Positions 6,004-11,518 of a DNA stretch of 11,518 bases are shown here, one piece after another. The translations under genes and the position numbers were made by a program. How positions within the stretch are numbered: position 1 is the first letter of the stretch; every line of letters begins with the position of its first letter. The notes below the pieces were generated by a model. The model was not told the origin of the DNA. It saw nothing but the letters and a program-made list of their open reading frames with translations, and ran no database searches. The stretch is from the NCBI GenBank assembly GCA_025350285.1, contig JANXYE010000282.1:1-11518 (forward strand), written 5' to 3'. Source of the DNA: Chloroflexota bacterium. GTDB lineage: Bacteria > Chloroflexota > Dehalococcoidia > Tepidiformales > Tepidiformaceae.

Positions 6004-6047
6004 CAGGCCTGCTGGGAATGAACCCGCACGCACGCCCAGCAGGCCTG
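6004..6047 (-). repeat. 13-base perfect inverted repeat downstream of the 134-residue gene
   Basis: CAGGCCTGCTGGG (6004-6016) and CCCAGCAGGCCTG (6035-6047) are exact inverted copies separated by 18 bases. The right arm begins 11 bases beyond the TAA of the minus-strand gene ending at 6059, a position that suits a 3'-end or terminator hairpin for that gene. There is no T-run. It could alternatively be a copy of a dispersed repeat, which this window alone cannot show. Confidence 0.45.
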
Positions 6048-6058
6048 ACTGTGCACAC

Positions 6059-6463
6059 TTACACACCGCTCGCGGAAACCCTCGGATGCCTCGTCGGGAT
6101 GTGCGAGAGGGCTACATGGATGGCGTCCTCCTCGCGGTCCACGACCAGGCGTACGCGCCGCTTGCGGGCGAACTCCAGCGGGTTGCTGGGCACAACCGAG
6201 TGCGCCTCGAAGCGGATGCCCGCGTCTACTGACTCACGCCAGGCGTCGAGGAGGCCCTTCATCGCGATGCGCGGCAATTCCCGGAACTCCATCTCCACAA
6301 CCGGTGCGATGGCCGGGTCCGTCGCCGCAATCAGGCGGGCCGCCCGGCCCATTGGGTCGAACGGCGAATCCATCGCTTCGATGAGGTTTGATCGAAACTC
6401 CATATCCGATTCCTGACGCTTTGAGAACCACCACAGGAAGTCTTCGCAACCGCTGAACGACAT
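6059..6463 (-). CDS. hypothetical protein, 134 residues
   Basis: A small soluble protein that I do not recognise. It has no signal peptide or membrane segment. Visible segments are an aromatic N-terminus 'CEDFLWWFSKRQ' (6-17), a helix-like 'EFRSNLIEAMDSPFDPMGRA' (22-41), 'MKGLLDAWRESVDAGIRFEA' (68-87) and a beta-like end 'RRVRLVVDREEDAIHVALSH' (102-121). GGGAGG (complement of 6473-6478) lies about 9 bases before the ATG at 6463, which supports a real gene; Met21 (6403) also has a weaker AGGA upstream and is an alternative start. It is divergent from the LuxR-type regulator with 86 bases between them, the usual layout of a regulator and its target, so control by that protein is a reasonable guess. 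Function unknown. Confidence 0.7.
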   Translation of the reverse strand: MSFSGCEDFLWWFSKRQESDMEFRSNLIEAMDSPFDPMGRAARLIAATDPAIAPVVEMEFRELPRIAMKGLLDAWRESVDAGIRFEAHSVVPSNPLEFARKRRVRLVVDREEDAIHVALSHIPTRHPRVSASGV

Positions 6464-6508
6464 GATGATATTCCTCCCGACTGTCGTCAGTGTGGGGTCT
6501 ATGAAATC

Positions 6509-6537
6509 GACGGACTATCCGTCAGCTGTGGTACATT
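6509..6537 (+). promoter_or_regulatory. promoter and possible operator of the LuxR-HTH regulator gene
   Basis: GACGGACTATCCGTC (6509-6523) is a perfect 6-base inverted repeat with a 3-base centre. It is followed 8 bases later by TACATT (6532-6537), a plausible -10 box 12 bases before the ATG at 6550. The repeat would lie in the -35 region, where a bound protein could block or replace -35 contacts. CGTCAG followed by TGTGG also occurs twice in the gap (6485-6495 and 6520-6531). Confidence 0.42.
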
Positions 6538-6549
6538 GCGGCGTACGTC

Positions 6550-8115
6550 ATGGAATCCGCCGCGCCTGCATCGTCTGTCGGGGACTACCTGGATGCCGCT
6601 CGGGCCCGGCTGGTGGGCATCCGAGGCCCCGGAGAAGTGTCCTGGCGGGAACTCGTCGATAGGAGCCTCGGTCCTACCTACTCCGGCGGTGATCTGACCA
6701 ACCTCGCCCGGGCGGTCCAACTACTCGTTAATCTCCTGGAGGGCGACGGCCGGTTCGCCGACGCCGTCCGCGAAATCGACAACGCCCTCGGGTATGCGAG
6801 GCATGACCCGGGTGCAACGGCCTCGCTGAATGCGCTGAAGGCGGCTATGCTCGCTGGCCGTGGCGACCCCGAAGGCGCAATCCTCCTCTCCAGCGAATCC
6901 GCCGCCGCGGCTCGCGCTCACCTCGAAGACGATGCGCTCCTCCAGGCGCTGGTGTTGTGCAAGGCGGCCCGCCTGCAGGCGCTGAAGGCGCCAGGACCTT
7001 CGTTCGATCGACTCTTCGCCGAAGTTGTGGCGGCAGGACGACCTCTGGACCAGCTGTTTCTCCTGAGCTGGCTCGTGCCCGCTCTGGCTGCTCGCGGTGA
7101 GGTGGACGAAGCCCGTCCACGCATCCGGGCAATGGCCGCCGTCGCGCTCGCCGAAAGCGCGGTCTTTCGAGGGGCCGACGTAGTGGTTTTCCGCTACTGG
7201 GCGAACGCGATCACGGCGCCGGCGCATGAGTTGCCTGAATTCGAAGGCCGCCAGAAGGTCAACGCGCTCGCGGTCTTCCGCCTCCGTGCCCTTAAGGTCT
7301 GGCGGGCGCTTATCCTGCGCGAACGGCCCGCGGTGCCGGCGGCGCTGGCGGCGCTGGACCTCGCCCGCGGGCGTCTCGGCGCCGACGCCGGAGACGCGGG
7401 GAATTGGGTCGCCCTCGCGAGCGCCTGGTTCGGTGAAGGGGTTGAGTCGATCCCGGTCCCTCCACAACGGCCGCCCACGCTCGCGAACCTCGCCAGCCGG
7501 CTCGCCGGCGCCTACGCCGCCGCGCTGGCGGGCACGCCACTCGAAGCGAAGCATTGGTTCGCGGAGGTTGGGCGGTTGCGGACGGCGGGAATCCGCGGTT
7601 CGCTCGAACTGCCGGTCTCGGTAGACCGAATCTACGGACTGCTGGCCCTGCGTTCGGGCAAAGCGGCCTCCGCTCGCCGATACATGGAAGACGCCGCCGA
7701 ATGGGCGACGACGGCGGGCTTGGAAGCCGAAGCCTGCCTCGCGACGATCCAGGCCGGGGAACTGGGCGAAAAACTCCGCACGAACGGTGAGCCCGGCTCG
7801 CCCGTGCGCCAACGGATTGCCGCCGCCGCCGTTCGCCTTGTCGAACTCGGCATCGAGCCGATCCCGCACCGCTTCGCGATCCACGAGGCGTGGGATGCGG
7901 CGGCCCTGCGCACCCGCTCCGCGATGCTCACACCGCGGGAGGTCGAAGTTCTCCAGCACCTCGCGGGTGGCGAAACCTACAAGGAGACGGCCGAAGCCCT
8001 GGGGATCGCGTGGTCCACCGTGCGTACAGTCGCGCACCGCGTGCACGGAAAGCTCGGCGTCGAGCGTCGTATCGACGCGATCCGGGTGGCACGGAAGATG
8101 TCGCTGATCGAGTAG
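6550..8115 (+). CDS. LuxR-type HTH regulator with long helical-repeat N-terminus
   Basis: A 521-residue transcription factor. Residues 459-521 are a LuxR/FixJ-type helix-turn-helix: 'LTPREVEVLQHLAGGETYKE', 'TAEALGIAWSTVRTVAHRVH' and 'KLGVERRIDAIRVARK'. The first 450 residues are alanine- and leucine-rich paired helices like tetratricopeptide repeats, e.g. 'LLEGDGRFADAVREIDNALG' (60-79) and 'LALRSGKAASARRYMEDAAE'. Relatives of the MalT/LAL group have an NTPase domain before such repeats; here no Walker A or B motif is visible, so it seems to lack NTP-driven control, and no response-regulator receiver domain is present. The start ATG at 6550 has no Shine-Dalgarno sequence but follows TACATT by 12 bases, so the mRNA would be leaderless or nearly so. 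It is divergent from the 134-residue gene, a likely target. The ligand is unknown. Confidence 0.88.
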   Translation: MESAAPASSVGDYLDAARARLVGIRGPGEVSWRELVDRSLGPTYSGGDLTNLARAVQLLVNLLEGDGRFADAVREIDNALGYARHDPGATASLNALKAAMLAGRGDPEGAILLSSESAAAARAHLEDDALLQALVLCKAARLQALKAPGPSFDRLFAEVVAAGRPLDQLFLLSWLVPALAARGEVDEARPRIRAMAAVALAESAVFRGADVVVFRYWANAITAPAHELPEFEGRQKVNALAVFRLRALKVWRALILRERPAVPAALAALDLARGRLGADAGDAGNWVALASAWFGEGVESIPVPPQRPPTLANLASRLAGAYAAALAGTPLEAKHWFAEVGRLRTAGIRGSLELPVSVDRIYGLLALRSGKAASARRYMEDAAEWATTAGLEAEACLATIQAGELGEKLRTNGEPGSPVRQRIAAAAVRLVELGIEPIPHRFAIHEAWDAAALRTRSAMLTPREVEVLQHLAGGETYKETAEALGIAWSTVRTVAHRVHGKLGVERRIDAIRVARKMSLIE

Positions 8116-8161
8116 GCCGGCGTTCGGCGACCCCGGGCGCGCTCGGATACGGCTGGCGTAC

Positions 8162-8220
8162 GCACTCTCAGAACTCACAACTCAGTCCTTCCCGGGAAGG
8201 ACAGAACTCAGGACTCGGAA
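8162..8220. repeat. degenerate 7-base tandem repeat around an 18-base palindrome
   Basis: On the left, AGAACTC, ACAACTC and AGTCCTT run head to tail from 8170; on the right AGAACTC, AGGACTC and GGAACTT run from 8203. Both follow the pattern AGNACTC. CAGAACTCA is repeated exactly at 8169-8177 and 8202-8210. Between them GTCCTTCCCGGGAAGGAC (8185-8202) is a perfect palindrome. The element fills the gap after the LuxR-HTH gene and may form the end of that transcript. Heptanucleotide repeats of another sequence are known from cyanobacteria; this one I cannot assign. Confidence 0.55.
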
Positions 8221-8269
8221 CTTCGTTCGCGCCGTCTATCGCTGCTATCACAAACGCGCCGGGATTCGT

Positions 8270-8275
8270 TAGAAT
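8270..8275 (+). promoter_or_regulatory. -10 box directly before the MFS start codon
   Basis: TAGAAT ends 7 bases before the ATG at 8283, so transcription from it would begin at or within a base of the start codon. There is no Shine-Dalgarno sequence. A leaderless mRNA is the simplest reading. The -35 region (around 8246-8252) is weak. Confidence 0.42.
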
Positions 8276-8282
8276 CGCGTGA

Positions 8283-9629
8283 ATGAACGCGACCGCCGTC
8301 TCGAACGGCCCGCTCGCCGCCCGCTTGCTTCCCCAGCGCGTCTTCTATGGGTGGTATGTCGCCATCGCCTGCGGCGTGCTGATGTTCGTGGGCGTGGGCG
8401 TGGGCTACTACGGGTTGCCCATCTTCCTCAAGCCGCTCAAGGAAGAGCACGGATGGTCGACGACCGCCGTCAGCTGGGCGCCGACCATCTACTTCCTGGT
8501 CGCGGGCGTCACCTCGTTCCTCATCGGCCCGATTATCGACCGCCGAGGGCCCATCCTCCTGATGACCGTCGGGATGATCGTCAACGGGATTAGCGGCGCG
8601 GCCATCGGGCTGGTCAACGAACTCTGGCAGCTCTACTTCGTCTACTTCATCTTCGCGCTGGCCTACGGGCTCTCCAGCGGCGTCGCCGTCAACGCAATCA
8701 TGACACGCTGGTTCGTGCGAAAGCGGGCACTGGCGATGAGCATCTCATCGACCGGCGTCTCCCTCGGCGGGGTCGTCATCTCGCCGATCGCGAGCAAGCT
8801 GATCGACATCGGCGGCCTCCAACTGGCGACGCCTATCCTCGGCGCGCTCGTCATCGTGGCCGGCCTGCCGGTCATTCTGTTCGTGCTCGCCTGGGACCCC
8901 AAGCAGATGGGCCTCGTGCCAGACGGCGCCCCGGCCCCGGCGAAGGGTACCCCGCTCCAGCTCTCGGCGGCCACCCAGCTCCGCCCCTGGACGCGCCTGG
9001 AGGCGATGCGGACCGTGTCGTTCTGGGCGCTGTTCATCTCGTTCCTGCTCGTACTTATCGCTCAGACTGGCTACATCATCCACCAGGTGAGCTTCCTCGA
9101 AGAGCGGCTCGGCTCGCGTTCCGAAGCCGCCTTCACGATTAGCGTGACCGCCCTTGGCAGCATCATCGCGAGGCTGGCGGTGGGCATTTTCGCCGACAAC
9201 ATGGATCGGCGGCTGCTTTCGGCTGCGCTCTTCGTGATCCAGGGGACGGCCGTGCTCCTCATCATCCACACCCAGAATATCGCGGCGACGTGGGCCCTGA
9301 CGCTGCTCTTCGGCTTCACGATCGGCAACGTCTATATGATGCAATCACTCATGGTCGGCGAAATCTTTGGGATGGTCTCGTTCGGGGCGGTGTTCGGGCT
9401 GATCAGCATGGCCGGGCAGTTGGGCAGCTCTCTCGGCCCGATTGGGGTCGGGTTTCTGCACGACCAGGGCGATAGCTACACCATCCCCTTCACGGTGACG
9501 GCGGTGCTGACCTACGTGGCGGCCGCGATCGTGCTGCTCGCCCGGCCTGTGCCTCTGCTGAGGGCGGCGACGGACCCCGAAGTCGAACCGCGTCCTGGAG
9601 CGGATGCCCTGCCGGCCGCCAGCGTCTAA
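8283..9629 (+). CDS. MFS transporter, OFA/monocarboxylate-like
   Basis: A 448-residue inner-membrane carrier with 12 hydrophobic spans in two halves of six. The first span includes 'WYVAIACGVLMFVGVGVGYY' (24-43). The signature loop between spans 2 and 3 reads 'GPIIDRRGP' (82-90), the loop before span 5 reads 'RWFVRKRALAMSI' (142-154), and the matching loop in the second half reads 'GIFADNMDRRLL' (301-312). The central cytosolic loop covers about 203-245. The pattern resembles the oxalate/formate antiporter and monocarboxylate groups, so an organic anion is a likely substrate, not proven. The end is a short polar tail rich in Pro and Glu. The ATG at 8283 has no Shine-Dalgarno sequence. The stop overlaps the stop of the convergent HAD gene by 3 bases (stop codons 9627-9629 and 9626-9628). 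An uptake role for the catabolic genes nearby is possible but they are not adjacent. Confidence 0.9.
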   Translation: MNATAVSNGPLAARLLPQRVFYGWYVAIACGVLMFVGVGVGYYGLPIFLKPLKEEHGWSTTAVSWAPTIYFLVAGVTSFLIGPIIDRRGPILLMTVGMIVNGISGAAIGLVNELWQLYFVYFIFALAYGLSSGVAVNAIMTRWFVRKRALAMSISSTGVSLGGVVISPIASKLIDIGGLQLATPILGALVIVAGLPVILFVLAWDPKQMGLVPDGAPAPAKGTPLQLSAATQLRPWTRLEAMRTVSFWALFISFLLVLIAQTGYIIHQVSFLEERLGSRSEAAFTISVTALGSIIARLAVGIFADNMDRRLLSAALFVIQGTAVLLIIHTQNIAATWALTLLFGFTIGNVYMMQSLMVGEIFGMVSFGAVFGLISMAGQLGSSLGPIGVGFLHDQGDSYTIPFTVTAVLTYVAAAIVLLARPVPLLRAATDPEVEPRPGADALPAASV

Positions 9630-10387
9630 CCCACGTCACCCGTATTGGGTTGCTTCGCGTCCATCGTCCCGCGCTCATCGTCTACCAGGCCTTCGCGCAG
9701 CTCCGCCAGATGGCCGATGACGCGGTCCGGCACGGCCAGCGGCTCGTCCTTCAGCTCAAGCCGGTCGCGGTGGATCCAGACGGCGTGGATGCCGACCGCC
9801 TGTGCTCCGCCGATGTCCGCGTAGAGGTTGTCGCCGACATGCCAGGCTTCGGCGGGCGCGACACCGGCCACGCGCAGCGAGTGTTCGAAGACCGCGCGGT
9901 CCGGCTTGCCCGCCCCGAACACGCCTTCGATGACCACCGAGCCGAAGTATGGCTCGATCGGGAAGCGGGCGAGCTTCTCGCGTTGCATCTCGGCCGGGCC
10001 GTTCGTAATAAGCCCGAGCTTGAACCCCTGGCGCTTCAGTTCTTCGAGCGTTTCGAGCGTGTCCGGAAAGAGCTTCATGCGCGGGGTGACTTCTTCGCGG
10101 TAGCGCTCGGCGATCCGCTCCGAATAGCTGTCGTCGAGGCCCTCGGCCGTGAGCGCCGTCCGCACGACAAGGACGCGTGCGCCGAGCAGGTCCAGCCGCC
10201 AGTGCCCAACCGCCGCTTCGTCCGCCCAGAACGCCTGCGCCTCCCGCCGGATGGCCAGCCGCAGTGGCTCCCACGGCGCGCTCAGTTCGGAGGCGAAAGC
10301 CTGGCAGGTGAGGCTCCACGCCTCGTCCACGCCGCCCGACGTGTCGAGCAGCGTGTCGTCGAGGTCGAAGAAGACGGCGCGGGGCAT
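9626..10387 (-). CDS. HAD superfamily hydrolase, subfamily IA (phosphatase)
   Basis: A 253-residue cytosolic phosphatase-type enzyme. Motif I is 'FFDLDDTLLDT' (6-16) with nucleophile Asp8 and acid/base Asp10; motif II is 'LITNG' with Thr128; motif III is the lysine of 'GKPD' (Lys161); motif IV is 'HVGDNLYADIGGA' (183-195) with Asp186 and Asp191. Residues about 18-95 form the helical C1 cap. All catalytic residues are present. It resembles YjjG/phosphoglycolate-phosphatase-type members; the substrate is uncertain. Start choice: the frame is open to 10543, and in-frame ATGs lie at 10411, 10405 and 10387. The last is taken because motif I then lies at the usual 6-8 residues from the N-terminus; none has a ribosome binding site, and TATGCT (complement of 10394-10399) 6 bases before it could give a leaderless mRNA. 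The last 15 residues are a polar tail. Confidence 0.88.
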   Translation of the reverse strand: MPRAVFFDLDDTLLDTSGGVDEAWSLTCQAFASELSAPWEPLRLAIRREAQAFWADEAAVGHWRLDLLGARVLVVRTALTAEGLDDSYSERIAERYREEVTPRMKLFPDTLETLEELKRQGFKLGLITNGPAEMQREKLARFPIEPYFGSVVIEGVFGAGKPDRAVFEHSLRVAGVAPAEAWHVGDNLYADIGGAQAVGIHAVWIHRDRLELKDEPLAVPDRVIGHLAELREGLVDDERGTMDAKQPNTGDVG

Positions 10388-10551
10388 GTCTTGAGCATAC
10401 CGCATCGCCATGTACGGGCGGCCGTCGCGGCCGCGTGTTCCCGTTGAAACAGTACCGCGAACCGGCGTTTGGGCGGAACGAAGAGGTCCATTCGTGACAC
10501 CTGGCCCCGAGGGCCACGGGCCAAACGGCACAAGCACTTGCATCGCGCCTC
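10388..10551. other. divergent spacer between HAD and XdhC genes
   Basis: This 164-base gap holds two small hairpins, GCGGCC/GGCCGC (10418-10423 and 10429-10434) and TGGCCC/GGGCCA (10502-10507 and 10511-10516). It should contain promoters in both directions, but I find no convincing -35/-10 pair on the plus strand. The HAD frame stays open through it without protein-like content. Confidence 0.4.
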
Positions 10552-10884
10552 GTGAACGGCGACGATCGGTTCATGCAGGAAGAGATCTACCGCGAAATCG
10601 CCACCGCCGTTGAGCGCGGCGAGCCCGTTGTCCTCGCCACCGTGGCCCGCACGCGCGGCTCTACCCCGCGTAAGACTGGGGCGAAGATGGTCGTGCGGCG
10701 TGATGGCTCGTTTTTCGGGACCATCGGCGGCGGCTGCGGCGAGGCCGAAGTGTGGCAGGAGGCGATGGACGCCTTCGCCGATGGCAAGCCCCGCATCGTG
10801 ACGATCGACCTCACCGAGCCGACGAACGGTGAAGACAAGATCTGCGGGGGCGTGATGGACGTATTCGTAGAACGACTCGGCTAA
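10552..10884 (+). CDS. XdhC/CoxI N-terminal domain protein, single domain
   Basis: A 110-residue protein that matches only the first domain of XdhC. The signature is complete: 'VVLATVARTRGSTPRKTGAK' (26-45), 'DGSFFGTIGGGCGEAEV' (51-67) with Cys62, and 'KICGGVMDVFVE' (96-107) with Cys98. XdhC proteins bind molybdenum cofactor and help insert the sulfurated form into xanthine dehydrogenase-type enzymes. Usual members are about 250-380 residues with a Rossmann domain after this one; here the frame stops cleanly, and no Rossmann remnant is seen in the next 128 bases, so it is a stand-alone short form and not an obvious break. No molybdenum hydroxylase subunit is in the window. The start is a GTG at 10552 or, equally possible, an ATG at 10573; neither has a ribosome binding site. 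Confidence 0.85.
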   Translation: MNGDDRFMQEEIYREIATAVERGEPVVLATVARTRGSTPRKTGAKMVVRRDGSFFGTIGGGCGEAEVWQEAMDAFADGKPRIVTIDLTEPTNGEDKICGGVMDVFVERLG

Positions 10885-10962
10885 CGCCGAATCATCGAAT
10901 CCCGCGCGAACGGCCGGTAAGCCAGCCGTAAACAGGGCTATGTGCGCTCCCGGCCGATCCTG

Positions 10963-10968
10963 TACGAT
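10963..10968 (+). promoter_or_regulatory. -10 box for tatA
   Basis: TACGAT lies 44 bases before the tatA ATG and would give a leader of about 38 bases. That leader contains a 6-base inverted repeat, CAGTCC (10977-10982) with GGACTG (10993-10998). No good -35 is seen. Confidence 0.35.
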
Positions 10969-11012
10969 TAGGGTTGCAGTCCAGCCGGAAGCGGACTGAA
11001 AGCGAGAAAGCT

Positions 11013-11456
11013 ATGTTTGGATCACTCGGTGCGCCCGAACTCATCATCATCGGCCTGATCGTGGTGCTGCTCTTCGGCGTCGGCAAGATAAGCGGCCTCG
11101 GTCGCGAAGTTGGCTCCTCGATCAAGGAGTTCCGCAAGGCCGTCAAGGACGAAAACGCGGACAAAGAGAAGCCAGAACCGATGCCGGCCCCCCAACAGTA
11201 CGCCGCGGTCCAGCCGCCGCAGCAGTACGACCCGAACGCGCCGGCCGTGTACCTGCCGCAGCCGCAGTATGCGCCCGCTCCTCCACCGCAATACGCTCCA
11301 CAACCGCAGTATGCGCCGCAGCCCCAGCAGTACGCCCCGGCGCCGCAGCCGCAATACGCGCCGCAGCCCCAGCAGTACGCGCCAGCGCCGCCACCGCAGT
11401 ACGCCCCGCCGCCATCTCCGGCACAGCCGGGCGGGGGCCAATCGACCATCTTCTAA
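11013..11456 (+). CDS. tatA: Sec-independent translocase subunit TatA with Pro/Gln/Tyr repeat tail
   Basis: A 147-residue TatA/TatE protein, which forms the channel-like part of the twin-arginine pathway for folded proteins. The N-terminal membrane helix is 'GAPELIIIGLIVVLLFGVGK' (6-25) with the polar Glu9 near its start and the FG hinge at 21-22. The amphipathic helix 'LGREVGSSIKEFRKAVKDE' (29-47) follows. Typical TatA ends at 60-90 residues; here a low-complexity tail of about 90 residues follows, with units such as 'QYAPQPQ' and 'QYAPAPPPQ', and ends in 'GGGQSTIF'. Residues 101-115 and 116-130 are copies of one 15-residue unit. The start at 11013 is chosen because the hydrophobic helix then begins at the usual place; GAGAAAG (11004-11010) is a weak ribosome binding site, and an in-frame TTG at 10974 is less likely. 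No tatC is in the window. The gene stands alone with its own terminator. Confidence 0.92.
   Translation: MFGSLGAPELIIIGLIVVLLFGVGKISGLGREVGSSIKEFRKAVKDENADKEKPEPMPAPQQYAAVQPPQQYDPNAPAVYLPQPQYAPAPPPQYAPQPQYAPQPQQYAPAPQPQYAPQPQQYAPAPPPQYAPPPSPAQPGGGQSTIF
11313..11402 (+). repeat. two 45-base tandem copies within tatA
   Basis: Bases 11313-11357 and 11358-11402 agree at 40 of 45 positions, with the first 23 identical. The period is a multiple of three and each copy encodes one 15-residue tail unit, so copy number can change without breaking the frame. Confidence 0.8.
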
Positions 11457-11480
11457 GCGCTCGTACGTACGCGAACACAG

Positions 11481-11506
11481 GGTCCGGCCGAAACGCCGGG
11501 CCTTTT
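11481..11506 (+). terminator. intrinsic terminator after tatA
   Basis: GGTCCGGC (11481-11488) pairs with GCCGGGCC (11495-11502) with one G-U pair and a 6-base loop CGAAAC, followed directly by TTTT (11503-11506). It begins 24 bases after the tatA stop. This is the most convincing terminator of the window. Confidence 0.75.
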
Positions 11507-11518
11507 CGCCTCCTCGGC

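Larger units (their letters stand above)
5735..6058. other. 324-base spacer without a confident gene
   Basis: Between the lipoprotein stop and the stop of the next minus-strand gene there is no well-supported gene. The left two thirds hold the doubtful 84-residue minus-strand frame. The right third holds two strong inverted repeats (5943-5968 and 6004-6047), listed separately. I see no rRNA, tRNA, transposase fragment or integrase site here. Confidence 0.6.

Noticed and set aside
6015..6024. tRNA T-loop-like GGTTCATTCC on the minus strand
   Set aside because: The flanking bases pair as the 13-base inverted repeat and not as a T-stem, and no acceptor or anticodon arm is found.
6721..8178. Minus-strand open frame of 485 residues opposite the LuxR-HTH gene
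   Set aside because: The opposite strand encodes a recognisable HTH at its end; the minus frame is Arg/Gly-rich and shows no motif.
10427..10434. GCGGCCGC palindrome as an operator
   Set aside because: Eight G/C bases of this kind are expected by chance in sequence of this composition.
10388..10543. N-terminal extension of the HAD protein
   Set aside because: It adds 52 residues before motif I without similarity to any HAD, and no ribosome binding site supports the longer start.
11257..11402. Repeats in tatA as a CRISPR-like array
   Set aside because: Units are in frame within a coding sequence, have no unique spacers and encode a low-complexity tail.

Overview
The window is a stretch of high-G+C bacterial chromosome, about two-thirds G+C by eye with G/C-rich third codon positions. 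The gene families suggest Chloroflexota, perhaps a Dehalococcoidia-like lineage, with Actinobacteria as the alternative. The supporting features are a DUF4242 protein, an acyl-CoA dehydrogenase with an 'RDVRCGGFHP' tail, an OFA-type MFS transporter, a single-domain XdhC protein and a TatA with a Pro/Gln/Tyr tail. This assignment is inference. There is no marker gene, rRNA, tRNA, transposase, integrase, phage gene or CRISPR array in the window.

Layout. Positions 1-183 hold the 3' end of a GrpB-family gene (+). Positions 220-2269 hold a minus-strand pair: an acyl-CoA dehydrogenase-like flavoprotein, then an alpha/beta hydrolase whose ribosome binding site abuts a strong hairpin. Divergent from this pair at 2387 is a regulator that joins a Clp-N-like region to an excisionase/MerR-type helix-turn-helix, followed by a small DUF4242 protein (3085-3384). 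A zinc-type alcohol dehydrogenase (3442-4536, -) is divergent from rdgB (4620-5216, +). rdgB overlaps a short lipoprotein gene by ATGA. Positions 5735-6058 are a 324-base spacer with two strong hairpins and one doubtful minus-strand ORF. A 134-residue protein of unknown function (6059-6463, -) is divergent from a 521-residue repeat-plus-LuxR-HTH regulator (6550-8115, +). A spacer with a 7-base repeat and an 18-base palindrome precedes an MFS transporter (8283-9629, +), which overlaps tail to tail with a HAD phosphatase (9626-10387, -). An XdhC N-domain protein (10552-10884, +) and tatA (11013-11456, +), which ends in an intrinsic terminator, close the window.

How the genes may work together. 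The flavoprotein, hydrolase, alcohol dehydrogenase and MFS carrier would fit uptake and oxidation of an organic acid, ester or alcohol, with the Clp-N/HTH protein as a local regulator of the first pair. This is inferred from gene order and families; no substrate can be read from the sequence. rdgB, tatA, the HAD phosphatase and GrpB are housekeeping or general functions. I do not see a defence or mobile system. The least ordinary items are the Clp-N/HTH fusion with a 22-base palindrome in its HTH codons, the repeat-tailed TatA, the dehydrogenase lacking the usual catalytic glutamate, the hairpin at the hydrolase ribosome binding site, and several starts that look leaderless.
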